Origin: an uncultured Pseudomonas sp.
Lineage (GTDB): Bacteria > Pseudomonadota > Gammaproteobacteria > Pseudomonadales > Pseudomonadaceae
Length of the DNA stretch: 64,000 bases
Direction: 5' to 3'
NCBI RefSeq assembly: GCF_913777995.1
Contig: NZ_CAJYVE010000034.1
Span: forward strand, 62,001-126,000
Below the pieces are notes generated by a model, which saw only the letters and a program-made list of their open reading frames with translations, made no database searches and was not told the origin of the DNA. The position numbers and the translations under genes were made by a program. Positions 7,295 to 15,748 of the stretch are shown here, piece after piece (the first letter of the stretch is position 1; each line of letters begins with the position of its first letter).

Positions 7295-9585
7295 CCAATC
7301 GCTATCCTGAGTTTCCCCGTTTGCGCAGTCCCTTGCTTTGCCTGGCCACGGCGGTTGCACTGGCCGGTTGCGCCACAACGCCAGAGCCTCTTGAAAACGA
7401 CCCGGCACTGATGCAGGAAGCACTCAACGGCACAGGATCACAGCGCCCGCCGCTATCGGAACCCCAGCCCCTGGCACCACAGGCCAACCCCAGCGCCAGC
7501 GCAGGGCCACGCCAGCAGATCATGCGTGGCAGCCAGCGGTTCGTACGCAACCCGGCACCGGCGTCGAGTGCCAAGGCCGGTGCGGCAGAGGTCGGCGATA
7601 TCGTGTTCAACTTCACCAACCAGCCCATCGAAGCGGTGATCAACAGCGTGATGGGCGACCTGCTGCACGAAAACTACAGCATCGCTCAGGGGGTCAAGGG
7701 TGACGTCAGCTTCTCCACCTCCAAGCCGGTGAACAAGCAGCAGGCGCTGTCGATTCTGGAAACCCTGCTGTCATGGACCGACAACGCGATGATCCGCCAG
7801 GGCGATCGCTACGTGATCCTGCCGGCCAACCAGGCCGTGGCCGGCAAGCTGGTCCCCGAGATGCCGGTTGCCCGCCCTTCCAGCGGCATGTCGGCGCGGC
7901 TGTTCCCGCTGCACTACATCTCGGCGACGGAGATGCAGAAGCTGCTCAAGCCCTTCGCCCGTGACAACGCCTTCCTGCTGGTCGACCCTGGGCGCAACGT
8001 ACTCAGCCTGGCCGGTACGCCGGATGAACTGGCCAACTACCAGGACACCATCGATACCTTCGATGTCGACTGGCTCAAGGGCATGTCGGTGGGCGTCTAT
8101 GGCCTGCAGCGCGCGAGCGTCGCCGAACTGATGCCGGAGCTGACGAAAATGTTCGGCCCCGACAGCGGCCTGCCCACCGCTGGCATGGTGCGCTTCATGC
8201 CCATCGAACGAACCAATTCGATCGTGGCGATCTCGGCCCAGCCGCAGTACCTGAGCGAAGTGGGCGACTGGATTCGCACCATCGACGAAGGCGGCGGCAA
8301 CGAGCCGCAGATGTACGTGTATGACGTGCGCAACATGAAGGCCGCCGATCTGGCCAAGTACCTGCGGCAGATCTACGGCAACGGCCAGATCAAGGATGAC
8401 AGCGCCGCCAGGGTCGCTCCCGGCTTGCGTACCCGCTCGCTGTCGTCGCTCAATGGCAGCAACGGCAACTCGGTCGGCATGGGCTTCAACGGCACCGGCC
8501 AGGGCATGGGCTCGGCATCGGCCATGGGCCTGAACGGCGGCAATGCCAACCTGCAGGGCGGCCTGCAGCAAAGCGACGCAGACACCGACGCCGAGGGCGG
8601 CGATGAAACGGCTGACGGCACGGACAGCACCTATGGCGAAACCGCTGGCACGCCGTCCGGCGCCAGCCAGCGCCTGGATGACAGCACCCGCATTACCGCG
8701 CAGAAAAGCAGCAACCAGCTGTTGATCCGCACCCGCCCCGCGCAGTGGGCGGAAATCGAGTCGGCCATCAAACGCCTGGACAACGCACCGATGCAGGTGC
8801 AGATCGAAACGCGGATTCTGGAGGTCAACCTCAGCGGCGAACTGGACCTCGGCGTGCAATGGTACCTGGGCCGGCTGGCCGGCAACTCCGGCAGCAACAC
8901 GGTGGCCAATGCTGCGGGCAGCCAGGGTGCGCTCGGCGGCGGCGGGGCGGGGCTGGGTGCCACGGACTCACTGTTCTATTCGTTCGTCAGCAACAACCTG
9001 CAGGTGGCGCTGCATGCGCTGGAAACCAATGGCCGCACGCAGGTGCTGTCAGCGCCCTCGCTGGTGGTCATGAACAACCAGCAGGCGCAGATCCAGGTCG
9101 GCGACAACATCCCCATCAGCCAGACCACGGTCAACACCAACGTCTCCAACACCACACTGAGCAGCGTCGAATACGTGCAGACCGGGGTCATTCTCGACGT
9201 GGTGCCGCGCATCAACCCGGGCGGTCTCGTCTACCTGGACATTCAGCAGCAGGTCAGTGACGCCGATAACTCCGCTGCCTCCGACAACAACGGCAACCCG
9301 CGCATCTCTACGCGCTCGGTGTCCACACAGGTGGCCGTGCAGAGTGGGCAGACCGTCCTGCTGGGCGGGCTGATCAAGCAGGACAACAGCGATACCGCCT
9401 CGTCAGTGCCCTATCTGGGACGCATTCCAGGGTTGCGCTGGTTGTTCGGCAGTACCAGCAAGAGCAAGAAGCGCACCGAACTGCTGGTGCTGATCACCCC
9501 GCGCGTGGTCACCAGCAACAGCCAGGCCCGGCAGGTGACGGATGACTATCGCCAGCAATTGCAACTGATCAAGCCCAAGCAATAA
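7291..9585 (+). CDS. gspD: Type II secretion secretin GspD (lipoprotein secretin)
   Basis: Outer-membrane channel of the system, 764 aa. The N-terminus ends in the lipobox LAGC (Cys27) with Ala at +2, so the secretin itself should be lipidated and sorted to the outer membrane, as known for HxcQ-type secretins. Next come the N0 domain (IVFNFTNQPIEAVIN) and the N1-N3 domains with a long low-complexity Gly/Asn/Asp insert near residues 380-460. The secretin C-domain follows, with VLSAPSLVVMNNQQAQIQVG, GVILDVVPRINPGG and VPYLGRIPGLRWLFG. No pilotin gene is nearby. Its stop ends the operon. Confidence 0.96.
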   Translation: MTNRYPEFPRLRSPLLCLATAVALAGCATTPEPLENDPALMQEALNGTGSQRPPLSEPQPLAPQANPSASAGPRQQIMRGSQRFVRNPAPASSAKAGAAEVGDIVFNFTNQPIEAVINSVMGDLLHENYSIAQGVKGDVSFSTSKPVNKQQALSILETLLSWTDNAMIRQGDRYVILPANQAVAGKLVPEMPVARPSSGMSARLFPLHYISATEMQKLLKPFARDNAFLLVDPGRNVLSLAGTPDELANYQDTIDTFDVDWLKGMSVGVYGLQRASVAELMPELTKMFGPDSGLPTAGMVRFMPIERTNSIVAISAQPQYLSEVGDWIRTIDEGGGNEPQMYVYDVRNMKAADLAKYLRQIYGNGQIKDDSAARVAPGLRTRSLSSLNGSNGNSVGMGFNGTGQGMGSASAMGLNGGNANLQGGLQQSDADTDAEGGDETADGTDSTYGETAGTPSGASQRLDDSTRITAQKSSNQLLIRTRPAQWAEIESAIKRLDNAPMQVQIETRILEVNLSGELDLGVQWYLGRLAGNSGSNTVANAAGSQGALGGGGAGLGATDSLFYSFVSNNLQVALHALETNGRTQVLSAPSLVVMNNQQAQIQVGDNIPISQTTVNTNVSNTTLSSVEYVQTGVILDVVPRINPGGLVYLDIQQQVSDADNSAASDNNGNPRISTRSVSTQVAVQSGQTVLLGGLIKQDNSDTASSVPYLGRIPGLRWLFGSTSKSKKRTELLVLITPRVVTSNSQARQVTDDYRQQLQLIKPKQ

Positions 9586-9590
9586 GCACA

Positions 9591-9627
9591 GGCGCCTGTG
9601 GGCCTGAACCTCAGCCCCACAGGCGCC
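9591..9627. terminator. Strong hairpin at the end of the gsp operon
   Basis: A perfect 12-bp inverted repeat: GGCGCCTGTGGG (9591-9602) pairs with CCCACAGGCGCC (9616-9627) around a 13-base loop. It begins 5 bases after the gspD stop and overlaps the 3' end of the convergent gene at 9611. Neither side has a T-run, so it may stabilise mRNA ends or act with other factors rather than be a classical intrinsic terminator. Confidence 0.5.
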
Positions 9628-9904
9628 GCTCGATCTGCCGCTGTTCCCATGCGCTCAGAAAGGCCAGTGGGTCGGTGCCACTGCGGTGCCAGTCGTCCAG
9701 CGAGCCCTGCCGACCGTCCGTGACCTGGCAATGCCGACAGCACTGCAGTACACGGCCCTCATGCAGCAGGGTCAGGCGCCAGCCGTCGATCTCGATCTGC
9801 AATGCGCCCTGGGTCTCGTCGAGCAGCCGCAGCGCGCGCTCGCCCTGCGCCACATCCTTGAGCAACTGGTACACCTCTCGGGCGGCGAGCCTGGCATGCG
9901 ACAT
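9611..9904 (-). CDS. Conserved small protein of unknown function
   Basis: A 97-aa soluble protein without signal peptide or membrane span. It begins MSHARLAAREVYQLLKDVA and includes a strand-rich centre with IEIDGWRLTLLHEGRVLQCCRHC, then DGRQGSLDDW. The CCRHC cluster could bind metal, but that is speculation. It is convergent with the gsp operon and shares the terminal hairpin. Codon usage is like its neighbours, so I think it is real. I do not recognise a function; similar short proteins occur in other Pseudomonas as hypothetical. Confidence 0.65.
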   Translation of the reverse strand: MSHARLAAREVYQLLKDVAQGERALRLLDETQGALQIEIDGWRLTLLHEGRVLQCCRHCQVTDGRQGSLDDWHRSGTDPLAFLSAWEQRQIERRLWG

Positions 9905-10045
9905 CGTTCATCCTTTCTTCAATCATGAGCAGGCATTATGCCGTTATGGTGAGGCCTCGCGCAGAACCTGCAGGCGTCGACGCAGTCTGAGCAGCGACAA
10001 CCCGCTATGCCTTGTATAGTTGCCCCTTCACTACAGGAGTTTTCC

Positions 10046-10465
10046 ATGCGCATTCCTTCCCGTTTGATCGGCGGCGTCCTGGCTGCCACCCTGGTCACCC
10101 AACTGTCGGCCTGCGGCAGCATCTTCTATCCCGACCGTCGCGGGCAGATCGACGGCAAGATCGACCCGGCGATTGCCGTGCTCGATGCCCTGGGCCTGCT
10201 GTTCTACGTGATTCCCGGGGTGATCGCGCTGGGTGTGGACTTCGCCACCGGCGCCATCTACTACGGTCCCAACGAACATGCGCAGATCGACCCGCAAAAG
10301 CTGCAACCAGCGGTCAATGCCGACGGCAGCGTCGACACCCGCAAGCTGCAGGTCATCCTGGAAGACGAACTGGGCCGCTCCATCCCGCTGGACGACCCGC
10401 GCCTGATCCAGAGCCGCGGCAGCCTTTCGCAACTGGCCAGCCTGGGCCTGAAGCCGGCTGCCTGA
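10046..10465 (+). CDS. Small predicted lipoprotein of unknown function
   Basis: A 139-aa protein. The ATG at 10046 has CAGGAG 6 bases upstream and gives a clean lipoprotein signal, MRIPSRLIGGVLAATLVTQ then LSAC. After the lipidated Cys it reads GSIFYPDRRGQ, followed by one hydrophobic stretch (VLDALGLLFYVIPGVIALGVD) and a C-terminal part with NEHAQIDPQKLQ. The hydrophobic segment after a lipobox suggests a membrane-attached protein. fieF starts 3 bases downstream, so the two are likely co-transcribed. Function unknown. Confidence 0.8.
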   Translation: MRIPSRLIGGVLAATLVTQLSACGSIFYPDRRGQIDGKIDPAIAVLDALGLLFYVIPGVIALGVDFATGAIYYGPNEHAQIDPQKLQPAVNADGSVDTRKLQVILEDELGRSIPLDDPRLIQSRGSLSQLASLGLKPAA

Positions 10466-10468
10466 CCC

Positions 10469-11371
10469 ATGCAGCAAGCCGACCACGCCCGCCTGCTGCG
10501 CCTGGCCACCCGCGCCTCACTGGGGGTGGCCGTCACCCTGATCATCTGCAAGGCCATCGCCTGGTGGATGAGCGGCTCGGTCAGCCTGCTGGCCGGTCTC
10601 ACCGACTCGCTGCTCGACGGCGCGGCATCGCTGCTCAACCTGCTGGCGGTGCATTACGCGCTGCGCCCGGCCGACGATGACCACCGCTACGGGCATGGCA
10701 AGGCCCAGGCGCTGTCGGGTATGGCCCAGGCGTTGTTCATCGCGGTCAGCGGCGTGCTGATCGCCATGCAGGCGGTCGAACGCATTCAGAACCCCGAGCC
10801 TCTGGCGTCTGCGTTGCCAGGCATCCTGGTGATCGTGCTGTCGCTGGTGCTGACCGTGGCCTTGCTGAGGCTGCAGAAGCGCGTGATCGACACCACGGGC
10901 TCCAGCGCGATAAAGGCCGACTCGCTGCACTACCGCTCCGACCTGCTGCTCAACGCCAGTATCCTGCTGGCGCTGGTGCTCAGCGCCATGGGCTGGCATC
11001 AGGCCGATGCCTGGTTCGGCCTGGGCATTGCCGGCTACATCATTTGGAGTGCGGTGCAGATCGCCCGCGAGACCTTCTCGGTGCTGATGGACGAAGAACT
11101 GCCGAGCGACGTCAGTGCCCACATGCTTGAACTGGCCTGCCAGGTGCCCGGCGTGCTGGGCGCCCACGACCTGCGCACACGGATTTCCGGGCAGGTGTGG
11201 TTCGTTCAGCTGCACCTGGAGCTGCCTGGCTCACTGACGCTGTCGGTGGCCCATGAACGCTGCGATCAGGCGGCAGCGGCCATTCATGCGCAGTACCCGC
11301 TGGCCGAGGTGCTGGTGCATGCCGACCCGCAGGAAGTGGTCAGGCCAAGCGCGGATCATTCGACCCGATAA
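10469..11371 (+). CDS. fieF: Cation diffusion facilitator, FieF/YiiP type
   Basis: Inner-membrane exporter of divalent metals (Zn2+/Fe2+ in characterised FieF) driven by proton antiport. It has 300 aa and about six membrane segments. The family's metal-site pattern is present: DSLLD in TM2 and HYRSD in TM5 (the DxxxD and HxxxD transport-site pair of YiiP), plus the loop DDDHRYGHGKAQALS. The cytoplasmic C-terminal domain (LPSDVSAHMLELACQVPGVLGAHDLRTR) is the usual dimerisation and metal-sensing domain. Its last 16 bases overlap the end of the convergent gene at 11356. Substrate is inferred from family only. Confidence 0.92.
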   Translation: MQQADHARLLRLATRASLGVAVTLIICKAIAWWMSGSVSLLAGLTDSLLDGAASLLNLLAVHYALRPADDDHRYGHGKAQALSGMAQALFIAVSGVLIAMQAVERIQNPEPLASALPGILVIVLSLVLTVALLRLQKRVIDTTGSSAIKADSLHYRSDLLLNASILLALVLSAMGWHQADAWFGLGIAGYIIWSAVQIARETFSVLMDEELPSDVSAHMLELACQVPGVLGAHDLRTRISGQVWFVQLHLELPGSLTLSVAHERCDQAAAAIHAQYPLAEVLVHADPQEVVRPSADHSTR

Positions 11372-12453
11372 CCGCGCTGGTACAGGCAGGCGCCCATGGC
11401 GCGGCGGTAGCCGTCCAGCACCTCGGGGGCGGGTTGGTAAGTGGCCGTGGCCGGGTCGAAGCCGGTGTCCTGCACGGCCTGGCGGTAGCATTGGTAGCGG
11501 TCGAATTCCACCTGCTCCTGGGTTTGCCCGGCAATCGGCGAGAACACCGGGTCGTAGGCATTGTTGGTCGCCGGCGCCTGGGTATACACCGGCTGCGGCG
11601 GCGGATTGACCACCACGTACTCTTCGTTTTCCGGCTGCCAGGCATAGTAGGTGCCGGCGGCGAGGAACAGCAGCGAACCACCCACCCACACTTCGCGGGA
11701 ATAGTCCGGCAGGCTGCGCACGCGCGCGCCATAGGGCGGCGTTACCACCACGTAGCGTGAACCCTGCGACTGATACCAGTAGCCACCGGAATAGAAGTAG
11801 TTCTGCCCCCGCCAGGGAATGCGCGCATAGTCGCCTGGCACGCGGTCAATGAAGTAGCCCGGCCGGTAGCGCGGGCCAGGCCCCCAGCCGTCACCGCGTC
11901 CGTCAGGGCGGCCGGCCCAGTGGTCCTGGGGCCGCTGGCCGCGCGGCAGGTCCTGGTAATAGCCCTGGCGCGGCGGCTGGGTCTGCCAGACCTGGTCAGG
12001 GCGCCCCTGGATCGGCAGGTTGTTCTGGCTCTGGCGCAGTTGCTGCCGCTGCTGATTCTGCTGGTCGAGGATCTGCCGTTGCTGCTCGCGCTGTTGCTGC
12101 TGGATCTGCTGCTGTTGCTGGCGCTCGACCTGACGCTGCTGCGTTTGCTGCTCGCGAATCTGCCGGTCCTGTTGGCGCTGGACATCGCGCTGCTGGTCGT
12201 ACTGCTGCTGGATCTGCCGTTGCTGGTCACGCTGCTGCTGTTGAATCTGCAACTGTTGCTGGCGCTCGACCTGGCGCATCTGGTTCTGCTGTTGCTGGAT
12301 CTGCATCTGCTGCTGGCGCTCGGCCGGGTTCGGCTGGCGCGGCGGGTCGCGTAATTCGTCGAGGGCATCACGCCGGTCGTCGGCCAAGGCATGGGAGGTG
12401 AGGCTCAAGCACAACAGACTGGTGATCGCGAGCTGCCAGATGCCGGATTTCAT
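11356..12453 (-). CDS. Secreted glutamine-rich protein, DUF6515-like C-terminus
   Basis: A 365-aa protein with a signal peptide (MKSGIWQLAITSLLCLSLTS, cleavage near HALA). I chose the ATG at 12453 because the upstream extension of the open frame has no signal and crosses a terminator hairpin. Residues about 46-143 are nearly all Gln/Arg/Glu with a 47-residue internal duplication (RQVERQQQ at 60 and again at 107) and probably form a long coiled coil. The C-terminal half is Tyr/Gly/Pro-rich (YYQDLPRG, YSGGYWYQ, YVVVTPPYGARV) and has a hydrophobic patch GGSLLFLAAGTYYAW. This resembles DUF6515 family surface proteins of Pseudomonas. Role unknown; envelope location is inferred. Confidence 0.8.
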   Translation of the reverse strand: MKSGIWQLAITSLLCLSLTSHALADDRRDALDELRDPPRQPNPAERQQQMQIQQQQNQMRQVERQQQLQIQQQQRDQQRQIQQQYDQQRDVQRQQDRQIREQQTQQRQVERQQQQQIQQQQREQQRQILDQQNQQRQQLRQSQNNLPIQGRPDQVWQTQPPRQGYYQDLPRGQRPQDHWAGRPDGRGDGWGPGPRYRPGYFIDRVPGDYARIPWRGQNYFYSGGYWYQSQGSRYVVVTPPYGARVRSLPDYSREVWVGGSLLFLAAGTYYAWQPENEEYVVVNPPPQPVYTQAPATNNAYDPVFSPIAGQTQEQVEFDRYQCYRQAVQDTGFDPATATYQPAPEVLDGYRRAMGACLYQRGYRVE

Positions 12454-12534
12454 GCTTTCCTCACTAGGAATCTTCACGGGAGACGTCGTGGCCACATGCG
12501 CCAGCGCCATGCCCCACACTGTATCAGACCCGTG

Positions 12535-12562
12535 AAACAAAAAAGGGGGCCAGATGGCCCCC
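12535..12562 (-). terminator. Intrinsic terminator on the minus strand
   Basis: GGGGGCC (12545-12551) pairs with GGCCCCC (12556-12562) around AGAT. On the minus strand the stem is followed by TTTTTTG, a textbook intrinsic terminator. It lies upstream of the start of the gene at 12453, so it ends a short transcript or attenuates that gene's leader. Confidence 0.75.
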
Positions 12563-12740
12563 TTGGGATACTTCGTCCTGGCTCGACGCTTGTGGCGCCG
12601 GCTCACTTCATACCGTCTTCTGGACGGGATGCAGCCCGGGGGCCTCGGTTTACCCTGTTGGGTAGCGGGCCGCGACGCGCCTGATTGGGCGGGTCGCCGT
12701 GGACGCGATGTCCGGGCAGTGATTCTGTGGAAAATGATAG
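12535..12740 (-). ncRNA. Candidate small RNA or attenuated leader
   Basis: This is the only long gap here (12454-12851) and it is not empty. On the minus strand a TATCAT box (12739-12734) is followed, about 170-190 bases later, by the strong terminator at 12535-12562. Between them is GC-rich sequence with a further hairpin (CCGTC CAGAA GACGG at about 12616-12630) and no convincing coding frame. It may be a free-standing small RNA of roughly 190 nt or the leader of the glutamine-rich protein mRNA. I do not recognise an Rfam family, and the -35 box is weak. Confidence 0.4.
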
Positions 12741-12851
12741 GCGTGCAGCCGAGGCGAAGGATTGCGAATATTGCTCAATAAAACTTCACTTGCGCAATTT
12801 TTCACTTAGGACAAATAATTTGGCGCAATCTGAAACATAAAGGAGAACATT

Positions 12852-13331
12852 GTGAGCAAGCTCGACAGATATGACCTGAGCATCCTGGCCGAACTGCAGC
12901 GCGACGCCCGCATCTCCAACCAGGAACTGGCCGAACGCATCGGCCTGTCGCCGTCGCCCTGTTCGCGGCGGGTCAAGCAGCTCGAAGACGACGGTTACAT
13001 CGTGCGCCAGGTGGCCCTGCTGGACCGCAAGAAGCTGGGGCTGAGCCTCACCGCCTATGTACTGATCGGCATGGATCGCCATACCCCGGAACGTTTCGAG
13101 AACTTCGAGCAGCACATTCGCAACCTGCCCCAGGTGCTGGAATGCTGTCTGGTGACCGGGATGGACGCCGACTATCAACTCAAGGTGGTGGTGCCGGACA
13201 TGGATCACTACCAGAAACTACTGCTGGGCCACCTGACCCGTATCGAAGGGGTGACCAGCGTGAAATCCAGCTTCGTGCTCAACCAGGTGCTGGCCAGCAC
13301 GGAAATGCCGCTGACCCACCTGCGCAACTAG
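12852..13331 (+). CDS. Lrp/AsnC-family transcriptional regulator
   Basis: A DNA-binding regulator that normally senses an amino acid. It has 159 aa, with an N-terminal winged helix (LDRYDLSILAELQRDARISN, LAERIGLSPSPCSRRVKQLE) and a C-terminal RAM ligand-binding domain (LECCLVTGMDADYQLKVVV). The start has AGGAG close upstream (12841-12845). No amino-acid gene lies next to it, so the effector and targets cannot be read from context. It is a small local regulator type, not necessarily global Lrp. Confidence 0.93.
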   Translation: MSKLDRYDLSILAELQRDARISNQELAERIGLSPSPCSRRVKQLEDDGYIVRQVALLDRKKLGLSLTAYVLIGMDRHTPERFENFEQHIRNLPQVLECCLVTGMDADYQLKVVVPDMDHYQKLLLGHLTRIEGVTSVKSSFVLNQVLASTEMPLTHLRN

Positions 13332-13356
13332 CAGCAGGGTTCAGTCAACGGTTTTT

Positions 13357-13446
13357 TGCAGGAGCGAGCTTGCTCGCGAACATTGCATCACGCTCAGCGG
13401 ATGCAGTGACCTCACTGTCCGCTTCGCGATCAAGCTCCCACAAGGC
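13357..13446. repeat. Pair of REP-type elements between convergent genes
   Basis: Two inverted copies of a Pseudomonas REP core: GGAGCGAGCTTGCTCGCGAA near 13361-13380 and CGCTTCGCGATCAAGCTCCC near 13420-13439, separated by about 40 bases. They fill the gap between the lrp-type gene and the 3' end of rluE. Such pairs typically mark 3' ends and stabilise or terminate transcripts. Confidence 0.7.
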
Positions 13447-13468
13447 AACCGTAGCAGGCCCCTGGCTG

Positions 13469-14119
13469 CTAGAAGCGCCAGTCCTCCAGCTGCCGGTACT
13501 GCCCCTGCTCCAGCCCTTCCAGGCTCCATGGACCGATCCGCACCCGCACCAGGCGCAGCGTGGGCAGGCCCACCGCAGCGGTCATGCGGCGTACCTGGCG
13601 GTTACGCCCTTCACGAATCACCAGTTCCAGCCAGGCGGTGGGCACGCTCTTGCGAAAACGCACCGGCGGGTTGCGCGGCCATAGCGTCGGCTCGTCAAGG
13701 GCACGGGCCTCGGCCGGCAGGGTCGGGCCGTCGTTGAGGGTCACGCCATCACGCAGTTGCTGCAGCTGCGCCTCAGTGGGTTCGCCCTCCACCTGCACCC
13801 AATAGGTTTTCGGCAGTTTGTGCCGCGGGTCGGCGATGCGTGCCTGCAGCTGTCCGTCGTTGGTCAGCAGCAACAGCCCTTCGCTGTCGCGGTCCAGACG
13901 CCCGGCCGGGTACACCCCAGGGATATCGATGAAGTCCTTGAGCGTGGCACGGCCCTGCTCGTCGTTGAACTGAGTGAGCACGTCGAACGGCTTGTTGAAC
14001 AGGATCAGCTTCGGCTCGGCAGGGCGCGCCTTGGCGACACGCCGGGGCGCGCTGCCGTTGCCCTGGGCAGGGCGGCGTGCGGCAGGAGGTTTGGAAGGTG
14101 GGCGCGGGGTGCGGGACAT
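13469..14119 (-). CDS. rluE: 23S rRNA pseudouridine synthase, RluE-like (RsuA family)
   Basis: Converts a uridine of 23S rRNA (position 2457 in E. coli) to pseudouridine. It has 216 aa from the ATG at 14119. The basic N-terminal tail ([11 protein letters not shown]) is followed by the catalytic core with [19 protein letters not shown], where the Asp of GRLD is catalytic. The family end motif [24 protein letters not shown] is present. There is no N-terminal S4 domain, which fits RluE rather than RsuA or RluB. The exact target site is inferred from family. Confidence 0.9.
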   Translation of the reverse strand: MSRTPRPPSKPPAARRPAQGNGSAPRRVAKARPAEPKLILFNKPFDVLTQFNDEQGRATLKDFIDIPGVYPAGRLDRDSEGLLLLTNDGQLQARIADPRHKLPKTYWVQVEGEPTEAQLQQLRDGVTLNDGPTLPAEARALDEPTLWPRNPPVRFRKSVPTAWLELVIREGRNRQVRRMTAAVGLPTLRLVRVRIGPWSLEGLEQGQYRQLEDWRF

Positions 14120-14130
14120 GAATCTGGCCA

Positions 14131-14166
14131 GAAAAAACAAAGGGCCACTTTACCAGAGTGGCCCTT
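14131..14166 (-). terminator. Intrinsic terminator after amn
   Basis: AAGGGCCACT pairs with AGTGGCCCTT (arms about 14139-14149 and 14157-14166). On the minus strand the stem is followed by TTTGTTTTTTC. It sits 20 bases beyond the amn stop and just before the rluE start, so it separates the two minus-strand genes. Confidence 0.85.
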
Positions 14167-14185
14167 CGTATTGACCCGCAGGCTG

Positions 14186-15649
14186 TCAGCGGAACGGCGG
14201 CTCGTCGAAGCTGCGCAGCTTGCGCGAGTGCAGCGAATTCAGCTCGGCGCGCAGCAGGTCCAGCGCCGCGATGCCGATCTTCAGGTGCTGGCTGACCGCG
14301 CGGTTGTAGAAGGCATTGGCCGAACCGGGCAGCTTGATCTCACTGTGCAGCGGTTTGTCCGACACACACAGCAGGGTCCCGTAAGGCACCCGCAGACGAT
14401 AGCCTTGGGCCGCGATGGTGCCGCTTTCCATGTCTACGGCCACGGCACGCGACAGGTTGATCAGTGGCCGCTCCTGGGCCCAGCGCAGTTCCCAGTTGCG
14501 GTCGTCGTAGGTCAGCACGGTCCCGGTGCGCAGGCGCTTCTTGAGTTCCTCGCCCCGCTCGCCGGTGATCTGTGCCGCGGCTTCCTGCAACGCCAGTTGC
14601 ACCTCGGCCAGGGCCGGAATCGGGATGTGCGGCGGCAGCACGCGGTCGAGGATGCCGTCGCGGCGCATGTAGGCGTGGGCCAGCACGTAGTCGCCAATGG
14701 TCTGCGACTGCCGCAGGCCGCCGCAGTGGCCGATCATCAGCCAGCAATGCGGGCGCAGCACGGCCAGGTGGTCGGTGATGTTCTTGGCGTTGGACGGGCC
14801 GACGCCGATGTTGACCAGGGTCACGCCGTGGCCATCTTCGGCCACCAGATGGTAGGCAGGCATCTGGTAGCGGTGCCAGACCACACCGGCCACCACGCTT
14901 TGCGCCTCTTCGGCATCCATGTGCTTGTCGACGATGACGTTGCCCGGTAGCACCATGTGCACGAAGCGCGGATCGCTGCGCAGGGTTTCCAGGCCGTGCA
15001 TGATGAATTGATCGACATAGCGGTGGTAGTTGGTCAGCAGGATCCACGGCTGCACGTGGCGCCAGTCACTACCGGTGTAGTGCACCAGGCGACGCAGCGA
15101 GAAATCCACCCGTGCGGCGTCGAACAGCGCCAGCGGCAGCGGGTCGGCATTGCCCCAGTCGTGCAGGCCGTCAGCGATGCCGTCGGTGGTGGCCGACAGG
15201 TCGGTACTGGGAAATACCCGCGCCAGGGCGGCGGCAGTCACCCCGGAACCGGCCAGCTCGTCGCCCTGGTCGACCACGTAGGGGTACGGGATGGTCTGGT
15301 CGCTCAGCCCCACTTCCAGGGTCACGTTGAAGTCGCGGATCAGCGGGTTGAGCTGTTCGAGCAGGTATTTGCGAAAGGCCGCCGGCTGCGTCACGGTGAC
15401 GCTGTAGGTGCCCGGCAGCTGTACCTTGGCGTAGGCGCGGGTGGTTGCCGGGACCTCGCCGTTGACCGCGTAGGTCAGGCGCAGCTCCGGGTAGCGGAAC
15501 AGCGCGCGCTGCTCGGCGTCAGGCTCGATGCGATCCTTCAGGTAGCGTTTGAGGGCCTGGTTCAACGCGCCAGTGGCACGCTCGTGCAGGGCGGCCAACT
15601 GTTCGACGGCCTGTTCGGCGGTTTCGACGACAACAAAAGCTTGAGTCAC
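14186..15649 (-). CDS. amn: AMP nucleosidase
   Basis: Hydrolyses AMP to adenine and ribose 5-phosphate in purine turnover. The likely start is GTG at 15649, which gives a 487-aa protein beginning TQAFVVVETAEQAVEQLAAL; the longer open frame to 15703 has no family support. The C-terminal half is the nucleoside phosphorylase fold (NIGVGPSNAKNITDHLAVLR, MIGHCGGLRQSQ, VAVDMESGTIAAQGYR), while the N-terminal domain is the AMP-nucleosidase-specific regulatory part. It has its own terminator at 14131-14166. Confidence 0.94.
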   Translation of the reverse strand: MTQAFVVVETAEQAVEQLAALHERATGALNQALKRYLKDRIEPDAEQRALFRYPELRLTYAVNGEVPATTRAYAKVQLPGTYSVTVTQPAAFRKYLLEQLNPLIRDFNVTLEVGLSDQTIPYPYVVDQGDELAGSGVTAAALARVFPSTDLSATTDGIADGLHDWGNADPLPLALFDAARVDFSLRRLVHYTGSDWRHVQPWILLTNYHRYVDQFIMHGLETLRSDPRFVHMVLPGNVIVDKHMDAEEAQSVVAGVVWHRYQMPAYHLVAEDGHGVTLVNIGVGPSNAKNITDHLAVLRPHCWLMIGHCGGLRQSQTIGDYVLAHAYMRRDGILDRVLPPHIPIPALAEVQLALQEAAAQITGERGEELKKRLRTGTVLTYDDRNWELRWAQERPLINLSRAVAVDMESGTIAAQGYRLRVPYGTLLCVSDKPLHSEIKLPGSANAFYNRAVSQHLKIGIAALDLLRAELNSLHSRKLRSFDEPPFR

Positions 15650-15748
15650 GATGGGGATCCTGTCTGACGGGCAGTGCTGCATCCTAGGGGCTGTGGTCGT
15701 CACAGCACAAGCCGTGATGACCTCAGCGCCCCTTTGGCATCCTGGGTT

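Noticed and set aside
12066-12330. Repetitive CTG-rich DNA as a possible CRISPR or tandem microsatellite
   Set aside because: The repetition is CAG/CTG codon use for glutamine inside the coding sequence of the Gln-rich protein; there are no spacers.
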